Below are positions 40,977 to 50,832 of a stretch of 64,000 bases of DNA, in pieces. This DNA is from Hyphomicrobium sp. (GTDB lineage Bacteria; Pseudomonadota; Alphaproteobacteria; Rhizobiales; Hyphomicrobiaceae): NCBI GenBank assembly GCA_022844105.1, contig JALHMJ010000012.1:1-64000 (forward strand), given 5' to 3'. Every line of letters starts with the position of its first letter. Position 1 is the stretch's first letter. The position numbers and the translations under genes were made by a program. The notes below the pieces were generated by a model. That model saw nothing but the letters and a program-made list of their open reading frames with translations. It was not told where the DNA came from and searched no databases.

Positions 40977-41050
40977 TGGAGCGGGCGAAGGGAATCGAAC
41001 CCTCGTATGCAGCTTGGGAAGCTGCCGTTCTACCATTGAACTACGCCCGC
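40977..41050 (-). tRNA. tRNA-Gly (anticodon CCC), 3' CCA encoded
   Basis: Minus strand GCGGGCGTAGTTCAATGGTAGAACGGCAGCTTCCCAAGCTGCATACGAGGGTTCGATTCCCTTCGCCCGCTCCA; cloverleaf folds, anticodon loop TTCCCAA. Confidence 0.95.
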
Positions 41051-41149
41051 ACGCGAACCTCGATACCATAGCCGAGCGTTACCGAACAAGGCTCCGCTGC
41101 GAAACTGGTTTTGGGTATGCTCGTAACGCCTGACAAGGTACCAAGGTAG

Positions 41150-42154
41150 ATGGATGTGGGGCCATCAAGGCCAGAGGATGATTGTTTGAAACCGGAATTC
41201 GGCATCGCGTCGGCGACGAAATTTTCCGATCCCGACTGCACCGCCAAAGGTGAGCCGCGCGCGCAAGTAGCCCTGCAACGGCTCGACACGCTGTGGATCA
41301 ATACCGGCACGTTATGCAACATCACGTGTCGCAACTGCTATATCGAATCTTCGCCAACCAACGATCGGCTGGCCTACATCACGGCTCCTGAGGTTGCGGC
41401 GTTTTTGGTTGAGGCGCGCGATCGCGGCACCCGCGAAATCGGCTTTACGGGCGGCGAGCCGTTTCTCAATCCCGATTTCGAGACAATGCTCACGCAAGCG
41501 TTGGAACAGGGCTTCGAGGCGCTTGTTCTGACCAATGCAATGGCGCCGATGCAGCGGCCCGGCGTCAAGTTATGGCTGCTCGCTTTGCGGCAACGTTTTC
41601 AGGGACGGCTCACACTTCGCGTCAGCCTCGACCATTACAGCCAAGCCTTGCATGATGCGGAGCGTGGCGCGGGATCGTTCGCAAAGGTTGTTGAAGGACT
41701 TGATTGGCTCGCAGTCAACGCTTTCCGCATGGCCATTGCGGGCCGCACGTGCTGGGGCGAAAACGAGGCCGACGGGCGGACCGGATACGCGGCTCTCGCT
41801 GCCGCCCGGCGCTGGCCGATAGATGCGGCGTCGGCCTTAGATCTCATCCTCTTCCCGGAGATGGATGCCTCCGCCGACGTCCCCGAAATCACGCCGTCCT
41901 GCTGGGGCATCCTGAAGGTGAATCCCGATACGATGATGTGCGCGTCCTCGCGCATGGTGGTGAAACGCAAAGGCGCCGCCGGGCCGGCCGTTCTGCCGTG
42001 CACGTTGCTGCCCTACGACGAACGCTTCGAAATGGGGGCCACGCTCGCGCAAGCGGACCGCGCCGATGGTGGGGTCTTCGACCGGGGTGCGGTGAAGCTT
42101 GCCCATCCCCATTGTTCGCGCTTCTGTGTCCTGGGCGGCGGCAGCTGTTCATGA
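41150..42154 (+). CDS. radical SAM domain protein with C-terminal Cys motif
   Basis: LWINTGTLCNITCRNCYIESSPTNDRLAYITAPEVAAFL...EIGFTGGEPFLNPDF...; C-term HPHCSRFCVLGGGSCS. Confidence 0.88.
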   Translation: MDVGPSRPEDDCLKPEFGIASATKFSDPDCTAKGEPRAQVALQRLDTLWINTGTLCNITCRNCYIESSPTNDRLAYITAPEVAAFLVEARDRGTREIGFTGGEPFLNPDFETMLTQALEQGFEALVLTNAMAPMQRPGVKLWLLALRQRFQGRLTLRVSLDHYSQALHDAERGAGSFAKVVEGLDWLAVNAFRMAIAGRTCWGENEADGRTGYAALAAARRWPIDAASALDLILFPEMDASADVPEITPSCWGILKVNPDTMMCASSRMVVKRKGAAGPAVLPCTLLPYDERFEMGATLAQADRADGGVFDRGAVKLAHPHCSRFCVLGGGSCS

Positions 42155-42209
42155 ATAAGCCCGGCGCGTGTCCGCACCGGGCCTCCAACTGGACAACAAA
42201 GAAAGTGGC

Positions 42210-42602
42210 TTACTTCCTCATCACCAGCGCATCACGAATTTCCTTCAAATAGACCTCCGACGGTGTCGGCTCGGCAGCCGCCGCGGCCGGTGCCGTCTTC
42301 TTCATTCTATTGATGGCCTTGACCAGCAAGAAAATCGCGAATGCGGTAATGACGAATTTGATCAGCGCATTGAGAAACACACCATATTTTATGAGAACGC
42401 CGTCATCCGTCGGTGTCGGCAGCGTCACGGCGAGCGACGAAAAATCGACACCCGCCATCATGTAACCGATCGGCGGCATGATGATGTTCTCGACCAGTGT
42501 CGAGACGATCGGCGCAAAAGCTGCACCCATGATGACACCGATGGCAAGGTCGACGACGTTGCCGCGCATCGCGAAATCGCGAAATTCCTGAATGACACCC
42601 AT
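42210..42602 (-). CDS. mscL: large-conductance mechanosensitive channel MscL
   Basis: MGVIQEFRDFAMRGNVVDLAIGVIMGAAFAPIVSTLVENIIMPPIGYMMAGVDFSSL; ATG 42602. Confidence 0.96.
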   Translation of the reverse strand: MGVIQEFRDFAMRGNVVDLAIGVIMGAAFAPIVSTLVENIIMPPIGYMMAGVDFSSLAVTLPTPTDDGVLIKYGVFLNALIKFVITAFAIFLLVKAINRMKKTAPAAAAAEPTPSEVYLKEIRDALVMRK

Positions 42603-42948
42603 ATTGATCTTCCCCGTTGTTGACCTGCCTGCGGTTCGCCCTTGCCAACTCTGGCCAAACGGCGCCGCCGCGCGTCCGCCCCGCCCAAGCGGACGACTCG
42701 CCAGTCGGACGATAGGCAACCTGATCCGGCCGCACAATCCTGGCCGAACCGTTCATTTGATTGCGCATTGGAAATATGTTTCAGGGCGCCATGAGCAATG
42801 CAATCGCTGGGGCCACGACTGGCGGCGTCGCTCGGCAACGACAAACTTAAGTCGAAAACCTGCTGGCACTCTGTCACCCGTGCGCTAGACAGACGTGAAC
42901 ATGTAAGGTCAGCCGCGGCGGGGGCCCTGCGGCAAAGGGGATGGCAGC

Positions 42949-43209
42949 ATGATTGAACGAAGAGAACGCAAACCCTATTGGCGTCATACCAAGTGGCAGA
43001 TGTTCGCCAGCCTGATCCCGTTTTTTGCCGTCATCATCATTCTCCCACTGTACGCCGAGCGGCTCAACTCCAACAAGTTTCTCGGCTTTCCACTCGGCTA
43101 CTTCCTGGCAGCGCACGGTCTTGTGTTGATCGCTGTGATCACGGTCGCGAGTTTCGTGCGCCAGCAAGACGCCATCGATCACTGGCACGGCGCTCACGAG
43201 GACAACTGA
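42949..43209 (+). CDS. DUF4212-type small subunit of sodium:substrate symporter
   Basis: Small two-TM protein ending LIAVITVASFVRQQDAIDHWH, directly upstream of symporter. Confidence 0.8.
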   Translation: MIERRERKPYWRHTKWQMFASLIPFFAVIIILPLYAERLNSNKFLGFPLGYFLAAHGLVLIAVITVASFVRQQDAIDHWHGAHEDN

Positions 43210-43213
43210 GGCG

Positions 43214-45052
43214 ATGGCGGTAATTTCCCCATCCCGCGCCGTCAATCCGCGGCTTGGTTCCTACTTCGGCGTGTTCCTGAGCGGCTTTGCGTCGATCGCG
43301 CTGCTGAGCCTGATCCTGCACGGTCTGGGAGTCGACAACCGCCTTTTGAGCCTCGCCATGCTGCTGGGGCCAGTCGCGCTTTATGCTGGCATCGGCGCGG
43401 CGACCCATGCCTCCGATTCACTGGATTTCTTCGCTGCTGGACGCCGCGTTCCCGCGTTTTTCAACGGCCTCGTTCTCGCCATGTCGGCCTTCGGGGCGAC
43501 CGGTCTTGTGGCCCTGACGGGACTTTTCTTTCTTGTTGGCTTCGACGCGCTCTTCATCGCTATCGGTGCGTTGGGCGGCTTTGTCATCATGGCCGTGATG
43601 CTGGCGCCGTTTCTGCGCAAGTTCGGAGCGTTCACGATCCCGAGTTATCTCGGCCGGCGGTTTGAGAGTCGGCCGCTGCGACTGGCTTCGGCATTGGTCG
43701 TCGCCGTGCCCTTGTTGATGATCCTATCGGCCGAACTGCGGTTCGCCGCCGAAGCCGCTGTCCTCCTATCCGGCTGGAGTCACGGCCAGGCGTTCCTCGC
43801 GTTGTTTCTCGTTCTCATCGCCACGCTGGTTCCCGGCGGCATGCGCTCCATGACCTGGACCGGCGTGGCACAAAGCCTGGCCGCGTTTTTCGCCATCATG
43901 GTGCCGGTTGTTATCGTAGCAGCGATTGTCACCACCATGCCGGTGCCGCAGTTGACCCACGGGCCCGTATTGCGCACCATCGGCCGCAACGAAGCCATCC
44001 AGGGCATGCCCATCATTTTGCCGCCCGCGCTCGCATTCGACCTGCCCGGACCTGAAATGCAGCCGATCATGAAGCGGTTTGCAGATCCGTTCGGCGCGCT
44101 GGGACCGGCCGCGTTCGTCCTCGGTACCCTCTCGATGATTGCCGGAGTCGCCTCTGCACCCTGGCTTTTGCCACGCCTCGCCGCGGCGCCAGGCGTCTAT
44201 GAGGCTCGCAAGACGCTCGGCTGGGCCACTTTCATATTTGGTGTCGCGATGTTGACGACCGCGTCTGTCGCGGTCTTCATGCGACATTTCCTGATGAATC
44301 TGATCGCGATCCCAGGTCCCGCCATTGTGCCGCCATGGCTGGCCGACCTTGCCAAGCGCGGCTTTGCAAGCATCACTGAAACCGGCACCCAATTCACGAC
44401 GTCGAGCATCAGCTTTGCCCGCGACAGCGTCATCTTGAGCCTTCCGGTCGCTGCCGAATTGCCGCCCATGCTGCTCGATCTGACACTCGCCGCCATTGTT
44501 GCCGGTGGGTTGGTGACGGCCAGTGCCGCGGTCACGTCGCTTGGCCACATCCTTTCCGAGGACATCCTGTTCGGTCGCACATGGGATCCCCCCCACGGTG
44601 CCTATCGCATCCACGCCGGCCGTGGCGGGATCGCGCTGGCCGCGGCGGCCGGCGTCCTTGCGGCCGCTTTTGTCACCACCGATCCGCTCCGTGTCGTGCT
44701 GTGCGCGCTGGCAATCAGCGGTTCGGCATTGTTTCCTGTTTTGCTCCTGTCCATCTGGTGGAAGCGGATGAATGCATTCGGCGCCATGGCCGGGGTTCTG
44801 ACCGGCGCCCTGGTTGCTGCTTTCGCCATCGCCGGGGGGCAGGGTCCCGACGCGACGCTATCCAGCGCTCTGGCCTCCATCGTCGGTATTCCGGCCGCGT
44901 TTGCGGCTGTCTTTGCGGTGACGTTTGCTACCCCGCCGCCAAGCCGTCATGTGCTCGAACTCGTGCGCGATCTCCGCGTCCCGGGCGGCGAAATTCTCTA
45001 TGATCGCGAAATGCGCACGCAGCGGCTCAAGAAGCAGCGCCAACTTGGCTGA
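43214..45052 (+). CDS. sodium:solute symporter (SSS family, large subunit of DUF4212 pair)
   Basis: Multi-TM; SLDFFAAGRRVPAFFNGLVLAMSAFGATGLVALTGLFFLVGFDALFIAIGALGGFVIMAVMLAPFLRKFGAFTIPSYLGRRF. Confidence 0.9.
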   Translation: MAVISPSRAVNPRLGSYFGVFLSGFASIALLSLILHGLGVDNRLLSLAMLLGPVALYAGIGAATHASDSLDFFAAGRRVPAFFNGLVLAMSAFGATGLVALTGLFFLVGFDALFIAIGALGGFVIMAVMLAPFLRKFGAFTIPSYLGRRFESRPLRLASALVVAVPLLMILSAELRFAAEAAVLLSGWSHGQAFLALFLVLIATLVPGGMRSMTWTGVAQSLAAFFAIMVPVVIVAAIVTTMPVPQLTHGPVLRTIGRNEAIQGMPIILPPALAFDLPGPEMQPIMKRFADPFGALGPAAFVLGTLSMIAGVASAPWLLPRLAAAPGVYEARKTLGWATFIFGVAMLTTASVAVFMRHFLMNLIAIPGPAIVPPWLADLAKRGFASITETGTQFTTSSISFARDSVILSLPVAAELPPMLLDLTLAAIVAGGLVTASAAVTSLGHILSEDILFGRTWDPPHGAYRIHAGRGGIALAAAAGVLAAAFVTTDPLRVVLCALAISGSALFPVLLLSIWWKRMNAFGAMAGVLTGALVAAFAIAGGQGPDATLSSALASIVGIPAAFAAVFAVTFATPPPSRHVLELVRDLRVPGGEILYDREMRTQRLKKQRQLG

Positions 45053-45166
45053 TAACGCTGCCAAAGCACTTTGTTTTCCGGTAGCTTCTGGACCGCGAAC
45101 CTCCTACTTAGGTCGCACAGACAAGCCTTTCGTTGCTGACGCAAGGCGTTGTCAATCCACAGTGCG

Positions 45167-45937
45167 ATGAATAGGCACGGCGATGCCGCCGGTCTGCCGG
45201 ATGGGCCAACACATGACGATCGATCGGCCGACAGTCGGGTGCATGCGGGAGACCCTGCCATGATGCCGATCACGTCCGGCGCGCCTGTCCGCACGGCGGG
45301 TCAAAAACCACGCCTACTTGTTGCCGACAAAAATCCAGTCGTTCGCACGGGCCTTGCCGAACTCATCGCGCGCGACGGCCGCTTCGATATCATCAGCACG
45401 GTCGCGACGGGCGGCGCGTTCATCGCCGCATGTGTGGAGCAGCACATCGATATCGGCCTGATCGGCTGGTCGCTGCCCGACATGACCGGCGGCGATGTGC
45501 TTGAAGTTTTAAAACGCCGTCAGATCTCCACGCGGGTGATCATTTACACCGGCGAAGCAGTGTCCGATGTACTGCGCCAAACGATTAAATCCGGAGCGTG
45601 GGGGTTCATTTCGAAAAGTGACGAGCCGCCGGTCCTGCTCGATACCATTTCATGGGTGGCCCGTGGCCGGCTTTGCTTCCCCTATGTCGATCTCGAAACC
45701 CTATCGCAGGATCCGTTGGAAATTCTCACCTCGCGCGAGCGCGAGCTTCTCGCAGCTCTCGCCAACGGTTGGTCCAATCTCCAAATTGCCTCCCGCATTG
45801 GCATTTCGCGCAATACGGTCAAATACCACCTGAAAAATCTGTACGACAAACTGGGCGTCAACAATCGCGCAATGGCGGTGGCACTTTACATGTCCAAGAC
45901 CTCGCGCAGTCCGCTGCAGGATACGACAGTGGGGTAG
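45167..45937 (+). CDS. LuxR/NarL-type response regulator with degenerate receiver domain
   Basis: Receiver-like RLLVADKNPVVRTGLAELIARDG...DIGLIGWSLPDMTGGDVLEVL; C-term LTSRERELLAALANGWSNLQIASRIGISRNTVKYHLKNLYDKLGVNNRAMAV. Start could also be 45261. Confidence 0.88.
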   Translation: MNRHGDAAGLPDGPTHDDRSADSRVHAGDPAMMPITSGAPVRTAGQKPRLLVADKNPVVRTGLAELIARDGRFDIISTVATGGAFIAACVEQHIDIGLIGWSLPDMTGGDVLEVLKRRQISTRVIIYTGEAVSDVLRQTIKSGAWGFISKSDEPPVLLDTISWVARGRLCFPYVDLETLSQDPLEILTSRERELLAALANGWSNLQIASRIGISRNTVKYHLKNLYDKLGVNNRAMAVALYMSKTSRSPLQDTTVG

Positions 45938-46227
45938 GGTATTGGCTACCCAATCGGACGGTGGTCAGCCACTCTTGCCCGGTTTGTGCCCCACCCAACT
46001 GAGCCGCAATTGTCGCCGCGCGGGTATTGTGACGCCTTAAGCAATCGTGAATGTTGCGCGCCACCAACCGATGGTAAGCGAGGGGGCCTGATCGAGCCCC
46101 GGAGCAATGCCGCGGCCCGGCAGAATTTATCACCTGCAGCGAATGCCGCGCCTGAAAGCGTCCCTGAAGAGACGCTCGACTTCGCGACCCCGCCGCGCGT
46201 TTCGAACGACCGACTGGAGGAAATATC

Positions 46228-47433
46228 ATGTCCGTCACGCCGCATCTTTTTATTCCCGGCCCCACCACCATTCCCGACGAAGTTCGCATGGCCATGAACG
46301 TGCCCATGATTGACATGCGTTCGGCCGAATATCCCAAGCTGACGCTGCCGATCTTCGAAGACATGAAAAAGGTCTTCAAGATGAAGGATGGCCGGGTCTT
46401 TATCTTCCCGTCGTCGGGCACGGGCGCATGGGAATCGGCGATCCAGAATACGCTGAAGCCGGGCGACAAGGTTCTCATGAGCCGCTTCGGTCAGTTCTCG
46501 CTTCTCTGGGTGGACATGGCCGAGCGTCTCGGTCTCAAGGTCGAGTTATGCGACGAGGAATGGGGCACGGGCGTGCCGCTCGAAAAGTATGCCGACATCC
46601 TCGCCAAGGATAAGGCTCACGAAATTAAAGCCGTCTTTGCAACGCACAACGAAACGGCAACCGGCGTCACCTCGGACATCGCCGGCGTCCGCAAGGCACT
46701 TGATGCAGCCAAGCATCCCGCGCTGCTGTTCGTTGACAGCGTGTCCGGCCTCGGCTCGCTCGACATGCGCATGGGCGACTGGGGCGTTGATTGCTGCGTC
46801 TCCGGTTCGCAGAAGGGCTTCATGCTGCCGACCGGCCTCGGCATCCTTGCCGTCAGCCAGAAGGCGCTCGACGCTAACAAGTCGAACGGTGGCATGGCCC
46901 GCTGCTTCTTTGCCTGGGAAGACCACATCAAGACCAACGATCTTGGCTACTTCCCCTACACGCCGGCCACGCAGCTTCTGCAGGGCCTGCGCTGCTCGCT
47001 TGATCTGATCTTCGCCGAAGGTCTCGACAACGTGTTCGCCCGCCATCACCGCCTTGCTACCGGCGTTCGTGCAGCCGTCGACGCCTGGGGCCTCAAGCTC
47101 TGCGCCAAGGAGCCGAAGTGGCACTCCGACACCGTGTCCGCCATCCTCGCCCCGGAAGGCATCGATAGCGCCGGCATCGTGAAGACGGCCTACTACCGTT
47201 ACAACACCTCACTCGGCGTCGGCCTCAACAAGGTCGCCGGTCGCGTCTTCCGCATCGGTCATCTCGGTGCGTTGGACGAGTTTATGGTTGGTGGCGTACT
47301 GTTCGCGGTCGAAATGACGCTGAAGGATTGCGGCGTGCCGGTGAAGTTCGGTTCGGGCACGGGTGCTGCAGCCGAATACTTCAACAAGACGGCCACCAAG
47401 GCCGCCGAGCTGCCGAAAGCCAAGGCTGCCTGA
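46228..47433 (+). CDS. sgaA: serine--glyoxylate aminotransferase
   Basis: HLFIPGPTTIPDEVRMAMNVPMIDMRSAEYPKLTLPIFEDMKKVFKMKDGRVFIFPSSGTGAWESAIQNTLKPGDKVLM...; cluster context. Confidence 0.93.
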   Translation: MSVTPHLFIPGPTTIPDEVRMAMNVPMIDMRSAEYPKLTLPIFEDMKKVFKMKDGRVFIFPSSGTGAWESAIQNTLKPGDKVLMSRFGQFSLLWVDMAERLGLKVELCDEEWGTGVPLEKYADILAKDKAHEIKAVFATHNETATGVTSDIAGVRKALDAAKHPALLFVDSVSGLGSLDMRMGDWGVDCCVSGSQKGFMLPTGLGILAVSQKALDANKSNGGMARCFFAWEDHIKTNDLGYFPYTPATQLLQGLRCSLDLIFAEGLDNVFARHHRLATGVRAAVDAWGLKLCAKEPKWHSDTVSAILAPEGIDSAGIVKTAYYRYNTSLGVGLNKVAGRVFRIGHLGALDEFMVGGVLFAVEMTLKDCGVPVKFGSGTGAAAEYFNKTATKAAELPKAKAA

Positions 47434-47574
47434 TTGATGACGGCGGTGCCCGGCTAACGGGCGCCGCCGGTCTGCTTCCAGCGACCTGCTTCTCCGGCCC
47501 GGCTAAACCGGATCGTGGCATGGGGCACGTCCGTCGCCCTTTCAAAACTTTGTAAGACAACGAGGAAACGTCCG

Positions 47575-48522
47575 ATGAGCTTCACTCTTTACCCGCTCAA
47601 GCAGCAGCGCCTCCAGCGCTCTGAGCTCGCCGTCCCCGGCTCCAACCCGACAATGATCGAGAAGGCGCTCGTCAGCGCCGCCGACTATGTGTTCCTCGAC
47701 TGCGAAGACGCCGTCGCGCCGCCGGATAAGGAACAGGCCCGTAAGAACATCATTCAAGCCCTGAATGATCTTGACTGGAAGGGCCACGGGAAGACGGTTT
47801 CGGTTCGCATCAACGGCCTCGACACGCACTATTGCTATCGCGATGTTGTCGACATCGTTGAGCAGGCAGGCTCCAAGCTGGATACGATCCTGATCCCCAA
47901 GGTTGGCGTCCCTGCCGACGTTTATGCCATCGAAACAATCGTCAGCCAGATCGAGGAAGCCAAGAAGCTGCCGCACAAGATCGGCACCGAAGCCCTCATC
48001 GAAACGCCGCTCGGCATGGCCAACGTCGAAGCCATCGCTTCGGCCAACAGCCGCCTTGAAGCCATGCACTTCGGCGTCGCCGACTACGCCGCCTTCAACA
48101 AGGCCCGCACGGTTGTCATCGGCGGTTTGAACCCCGACTACCCGGGCGACCAGTGGCACTTCGCCCTGTCGCGCATGACGGTCGCTTGCCGCGCCTACGG
48201 CTTGCGCCCGATTGACGGACCGTTCGGCGACTTCTCCGATCCCGCCGGCTACACCGCCGGTGCCAAGCGCGCGGCCGCACTCGGCATTGAAGGCAAGTGG
48301 GCCATTCACCCCACGCAGATCGAACTCGCCAACGCCGTGTTCTCGCCGACCGCCGCCGAAGTGGATAAGGCCAAGCGTATTATTGTCGCTTTGAAGGAAG
48401 CCGAAGCCCAGGGTAAGGGCGCGGCCTCGCTCGATGGCAAGATGATCGACGCTGCGTCCGAGAAGATGGCCAAGAACATACTCGTGGTGGCCGAAAAGAT
48501 CGCTTCGAGCTCGAGCAAGTAA
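47575..48522 (+). CDS. mcl: L-malyl-CoA/beta-methylmalyl-CoA lyase
   Basis: MSFTLYPLKQQRLQRSELAVPGSNPTMIEKALVSAADYVFLDCEDAVAPPDKEQARKNIIQALNDLDW; ATG 47575. Confidence 0.94.
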   Translation: MSFTLYPLKQQRLQRSELAVPGSNPTMIEKALVSAADYVFLDCEDAVAPPDKEQARKNIIQALNDLDWKGHGKTVSVRINGLDTHYCYRDVVDIVEQAGSKLDTILIPKVGVPADVYAIETIVSQIEEAKKLPHKIGTEALIETPLGMANVEAIASANSRLEAMHFGVADYAAFNKARTVVIGGLNPDYPGDQWHFALSRMTVACRAYGLRPIDGPFGDFSDPAGYTAGAKRAAALGIEGKWAIHPTQIELANAVFSPTAAEVDKAKRIIVALKEAEAQGKGAASLDGKMIDAASEKMAKNILVVAEKIASSSSK

Positions 48523-48565
48523 AACAGAAACGAACGGCTGAATTCGATCCAGGAGGTCCCGACCA

Positions 48566-49735
48566 ATGGACATTCACGAATACCAGGCCAAGGAGCTGCT
48601 TTCGCGGTTTGGCGTCACCGTCCCGCGCGGCGGTCTCGCCTACAGCCCCGAGCAGGCCGTCTATCGCGCCAACGAGATTGGCGGCGCGAAGTGGGCTGTA
48701 AAAGCGCAGATCCATTCCGGTGCCCGTGGCAAGGCCGGTGGCATCAAGCTGTGCCGTTCGGACAACGAAATCGAGGAAGCGGCCGAGTCTCTGCTCGGCC
48801 GCCGCCTCGTCACCAATCAGACGGGCCCGCAAGGCAAGCTCGTCTCCCGCCTCTATATTGAAGAGGCAACCGACATCGACAAGGAGATCTATCTTTCCTT
48901 CGTCATGGACCGCGCGGCAGAGCGCATCGTGGTCGTCGCCTCCGCCGCAGGCGGTATGGACATCGAAGAGATCTCCCACAGCCGTCCCGATACGCTGATC
49001 AAGGTGGAGGTCGACCCAGCCGTCGGCATGCAGGCATTCCAAGCGCGTGAAGTCGCCTTCGGCCTGGGCATTGAACCAGAGCTGATCTCCAAGATGGAGC
49101 GCACTATTCTGGGCGCCTATCGCGCTTTCCGTGACCTGGACGCGTCCATGGTTGAGATCAATCCGCTCGTCATCACCAAGCAGAAGAATGTCGTGGCGCT
49201 CGACGCCAAGATGAGCTTCGACGAGAACGCGCTGTTCCGCCGCCCGCAGATTGCGGAACTGCGCGACAAGAGCCAGGAAGATCCGCGCGAAACCTACGCA
49301 TCGGATCGTGGGCTCGCCTACGTCGGCCTTGACGGCAATATCGGCTGCATCGTCAACGGCGCCGGCCTCGCCATGGCCACCCTCGACATGATCAAGCTGG
49401 CCGGTGGCGAACCCGCTAACTTTCTCGACATTGGCGGTGGCGCATCCCCCGAGCGCGTGACGAAGTCATTCAAGGCGGTCCTGCGCGACAAGAACGTCAA
49501 GGCCATTCTGGTCAATGTATTCGCCGGCATCAATCGCTGCGACTGGGTCGCAAAGGGCGTCGTCGATGCAGTCAAGGAACTCGAGATCAAGATGCCGATC
49601 GTCGTCCGCCTCGCCGGTACCAACGTCGAGGAAGGCCGTCGCATCATCGATACGAGCGGTCTGACGGTGATCAGCGCCGAGTCACTGGCCGATGCGGCTG
49701 AGAAAGCCGTCGCCGCCGTGAAGTCCGCAGCTTGA
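48566..49735 (+). CDS. mtkA: malate--CoA ligase (malate thiokinase) beta subunit
   Basis: [65 protein letters not shown]; SucC-like, in serine-cycle cluster. Confidence 0.9.
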   Translation: MDIHEYQAKELLSRFGVTVPRGGLAYSPEQAVYRANEIGGAKWAVKAQIHSGARGKAGGIKLCRSDNEIEEAAESLLGRRLVTNQTGPQGKLVSRLYIEEATDIDKEIYLSFVMDRAAERIVVVASAAGGMDIEEISHSRPDTLIKVEVDPAVGMQAFQAREVAFGLGIEPELISKMERTILGAYRAFRDLDASMVEINPLVITKQKNVVALDAKMSFDENALFRRPQIAELRDKSQEDPRETYASDRGLAYVGLDGNIGCIVNGAGLAMATLDMIKLAGGEPANFLDIGGGASPERVTKSFKAVLRDKNVKAILVNVFAGINRCDWVAKGVVDAVKELEIKMPIVVRLAGTNVEEGRRIIDTSGLTVISAESLADAAEKAVAAVKSAA

Positions 49736-49754
49736 GGGAAGAGGAGTAAGTCTC

Positions 49755-50651
49755 ATGGCGATTTTCATCAACGAGAACACCCCGATCCTCATCCAAGGTT
49801 TCACGGGACGGATCGGTACCTTCCACGCGCAGGAAATGATCGACTACGGGTCGAACGTTGTCGGCGGCGTCACACCTGGAAAAGGCGGCTCGACGCATCT
49901 TGGTCGTCCGGTTTTCAACACCGTCAAAGGCGCGGTTCAGGAAACCGGCGCGGAAGCGTCCATTGTCTTCGTGCCACCGCCTTTCGCGGCCGATGCGATC
50001 ATGGAAGCCGCAGACGCGGGCATCAAATACTGTGTCTGCATCACTGATGGTATTCCCTCCCAGGACATGATCCGAGTGAAGCGCTACATGCGCCGCTACA
50101 AAAAGGTAAACCGCATGGTGCTGACCGGGCCGAATTGTGCCGGCACGATCTCGCCCGGCAGGGCGATGCTCGGCATTATGCCGGGCCACATCTACATGCC
50201 CGGCCGCGTTGGCATCGTCGGACGGTCCGGTACGCTCGGCTATGAAGCCGCCGCGCAGTTGAAGGACCTTGGCATCGGGGTCTCGACCTCGGTCGGTATC
50301 GGCGGCGATCCGATCAACGGCTCGTCACATCGTGATATCCTCGAATACTTCGAGAACGATCCAGAGACCGATGCCGTCTTGATGATTGGCGAAATCGGCG
50401 GCCCGCAGGAAGCCGAAGCCGGGCAATGGGCGCAGGCCAACATGAAAAAGCCTGTTGTTGCCTACATCGCGGGTCTGTCGGCCCCGAAAGGCCGCCGCAT
50501 GGGCCATGCCGGTGCCATCGTATCGGCCTTCGGCGAATCGGCAGCCGAAAAAGTGGAATTGCTAAAGGGCTGTGGCGTCACCATCGCTGCGACACCGTCC
50601 GAAATGGGCGCCACCATTGCCAAGGTCTTGCAGGCCCGCAAGGCCGCTTGA
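49755..50651 (+). CDS. mtkB: malate--CoA ligase (malate thiokinase) alpha subunit
   Basis: MAIFINENTPILIQGFTGRIGTFHAQEMIDYGSNVVGGVTPGKGGSTHLGRPVFNTVKGAV; SucD-like, in serine-cycle cluster. Confidence 0.9.
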   Translation: MAIFINENTPILIQGFTGRIGTFHAQEMIDYGSNVVGGVTPGKGGSTHLGRPVFNTVKGAVQETGAEASIVFVPPPFAADAIMEAADAGIKYCVCITDGIPSQDMIRVKRYMRRYKKVNRMVLTGPNCAGTISPGRAMLGIMPGHIYMPGRVGIVGRSGTLGYEAAAQLKDLGIGVSTSVGIGGDPINGSSHRDILEYFENDPETDAVLMIGEIGGPQEAEAGQWAQANMKKPVVAYIAGLSAPKGRRMGHAGAIVSAFGESAAEKVELLKGCGVTIAATPSEMGATIAKVLQARKAA

Positions 50652-50832
50652 TCGACGGCGCCGAGCGCGTCTGACATATCCGCCGTCCGCAACCCGCAAA
50701 GGGCTGCGGGCGGCCAATAATGAGCGACCAGTCGGGCCAACGAGCCGTTCGAGATCTTGCCGGTACGGGGGTATCGACCCTACTCTCGGCGGCGAAGCCT
50801 GATCTGGCCTGTCCCCACTGGAGGAATGCCGC

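Noticed and set aside
47542-48573. 343-aa ORF antisense to mcl
   Set aside because: Mirror of the mcl reading frame; no independent evidence.
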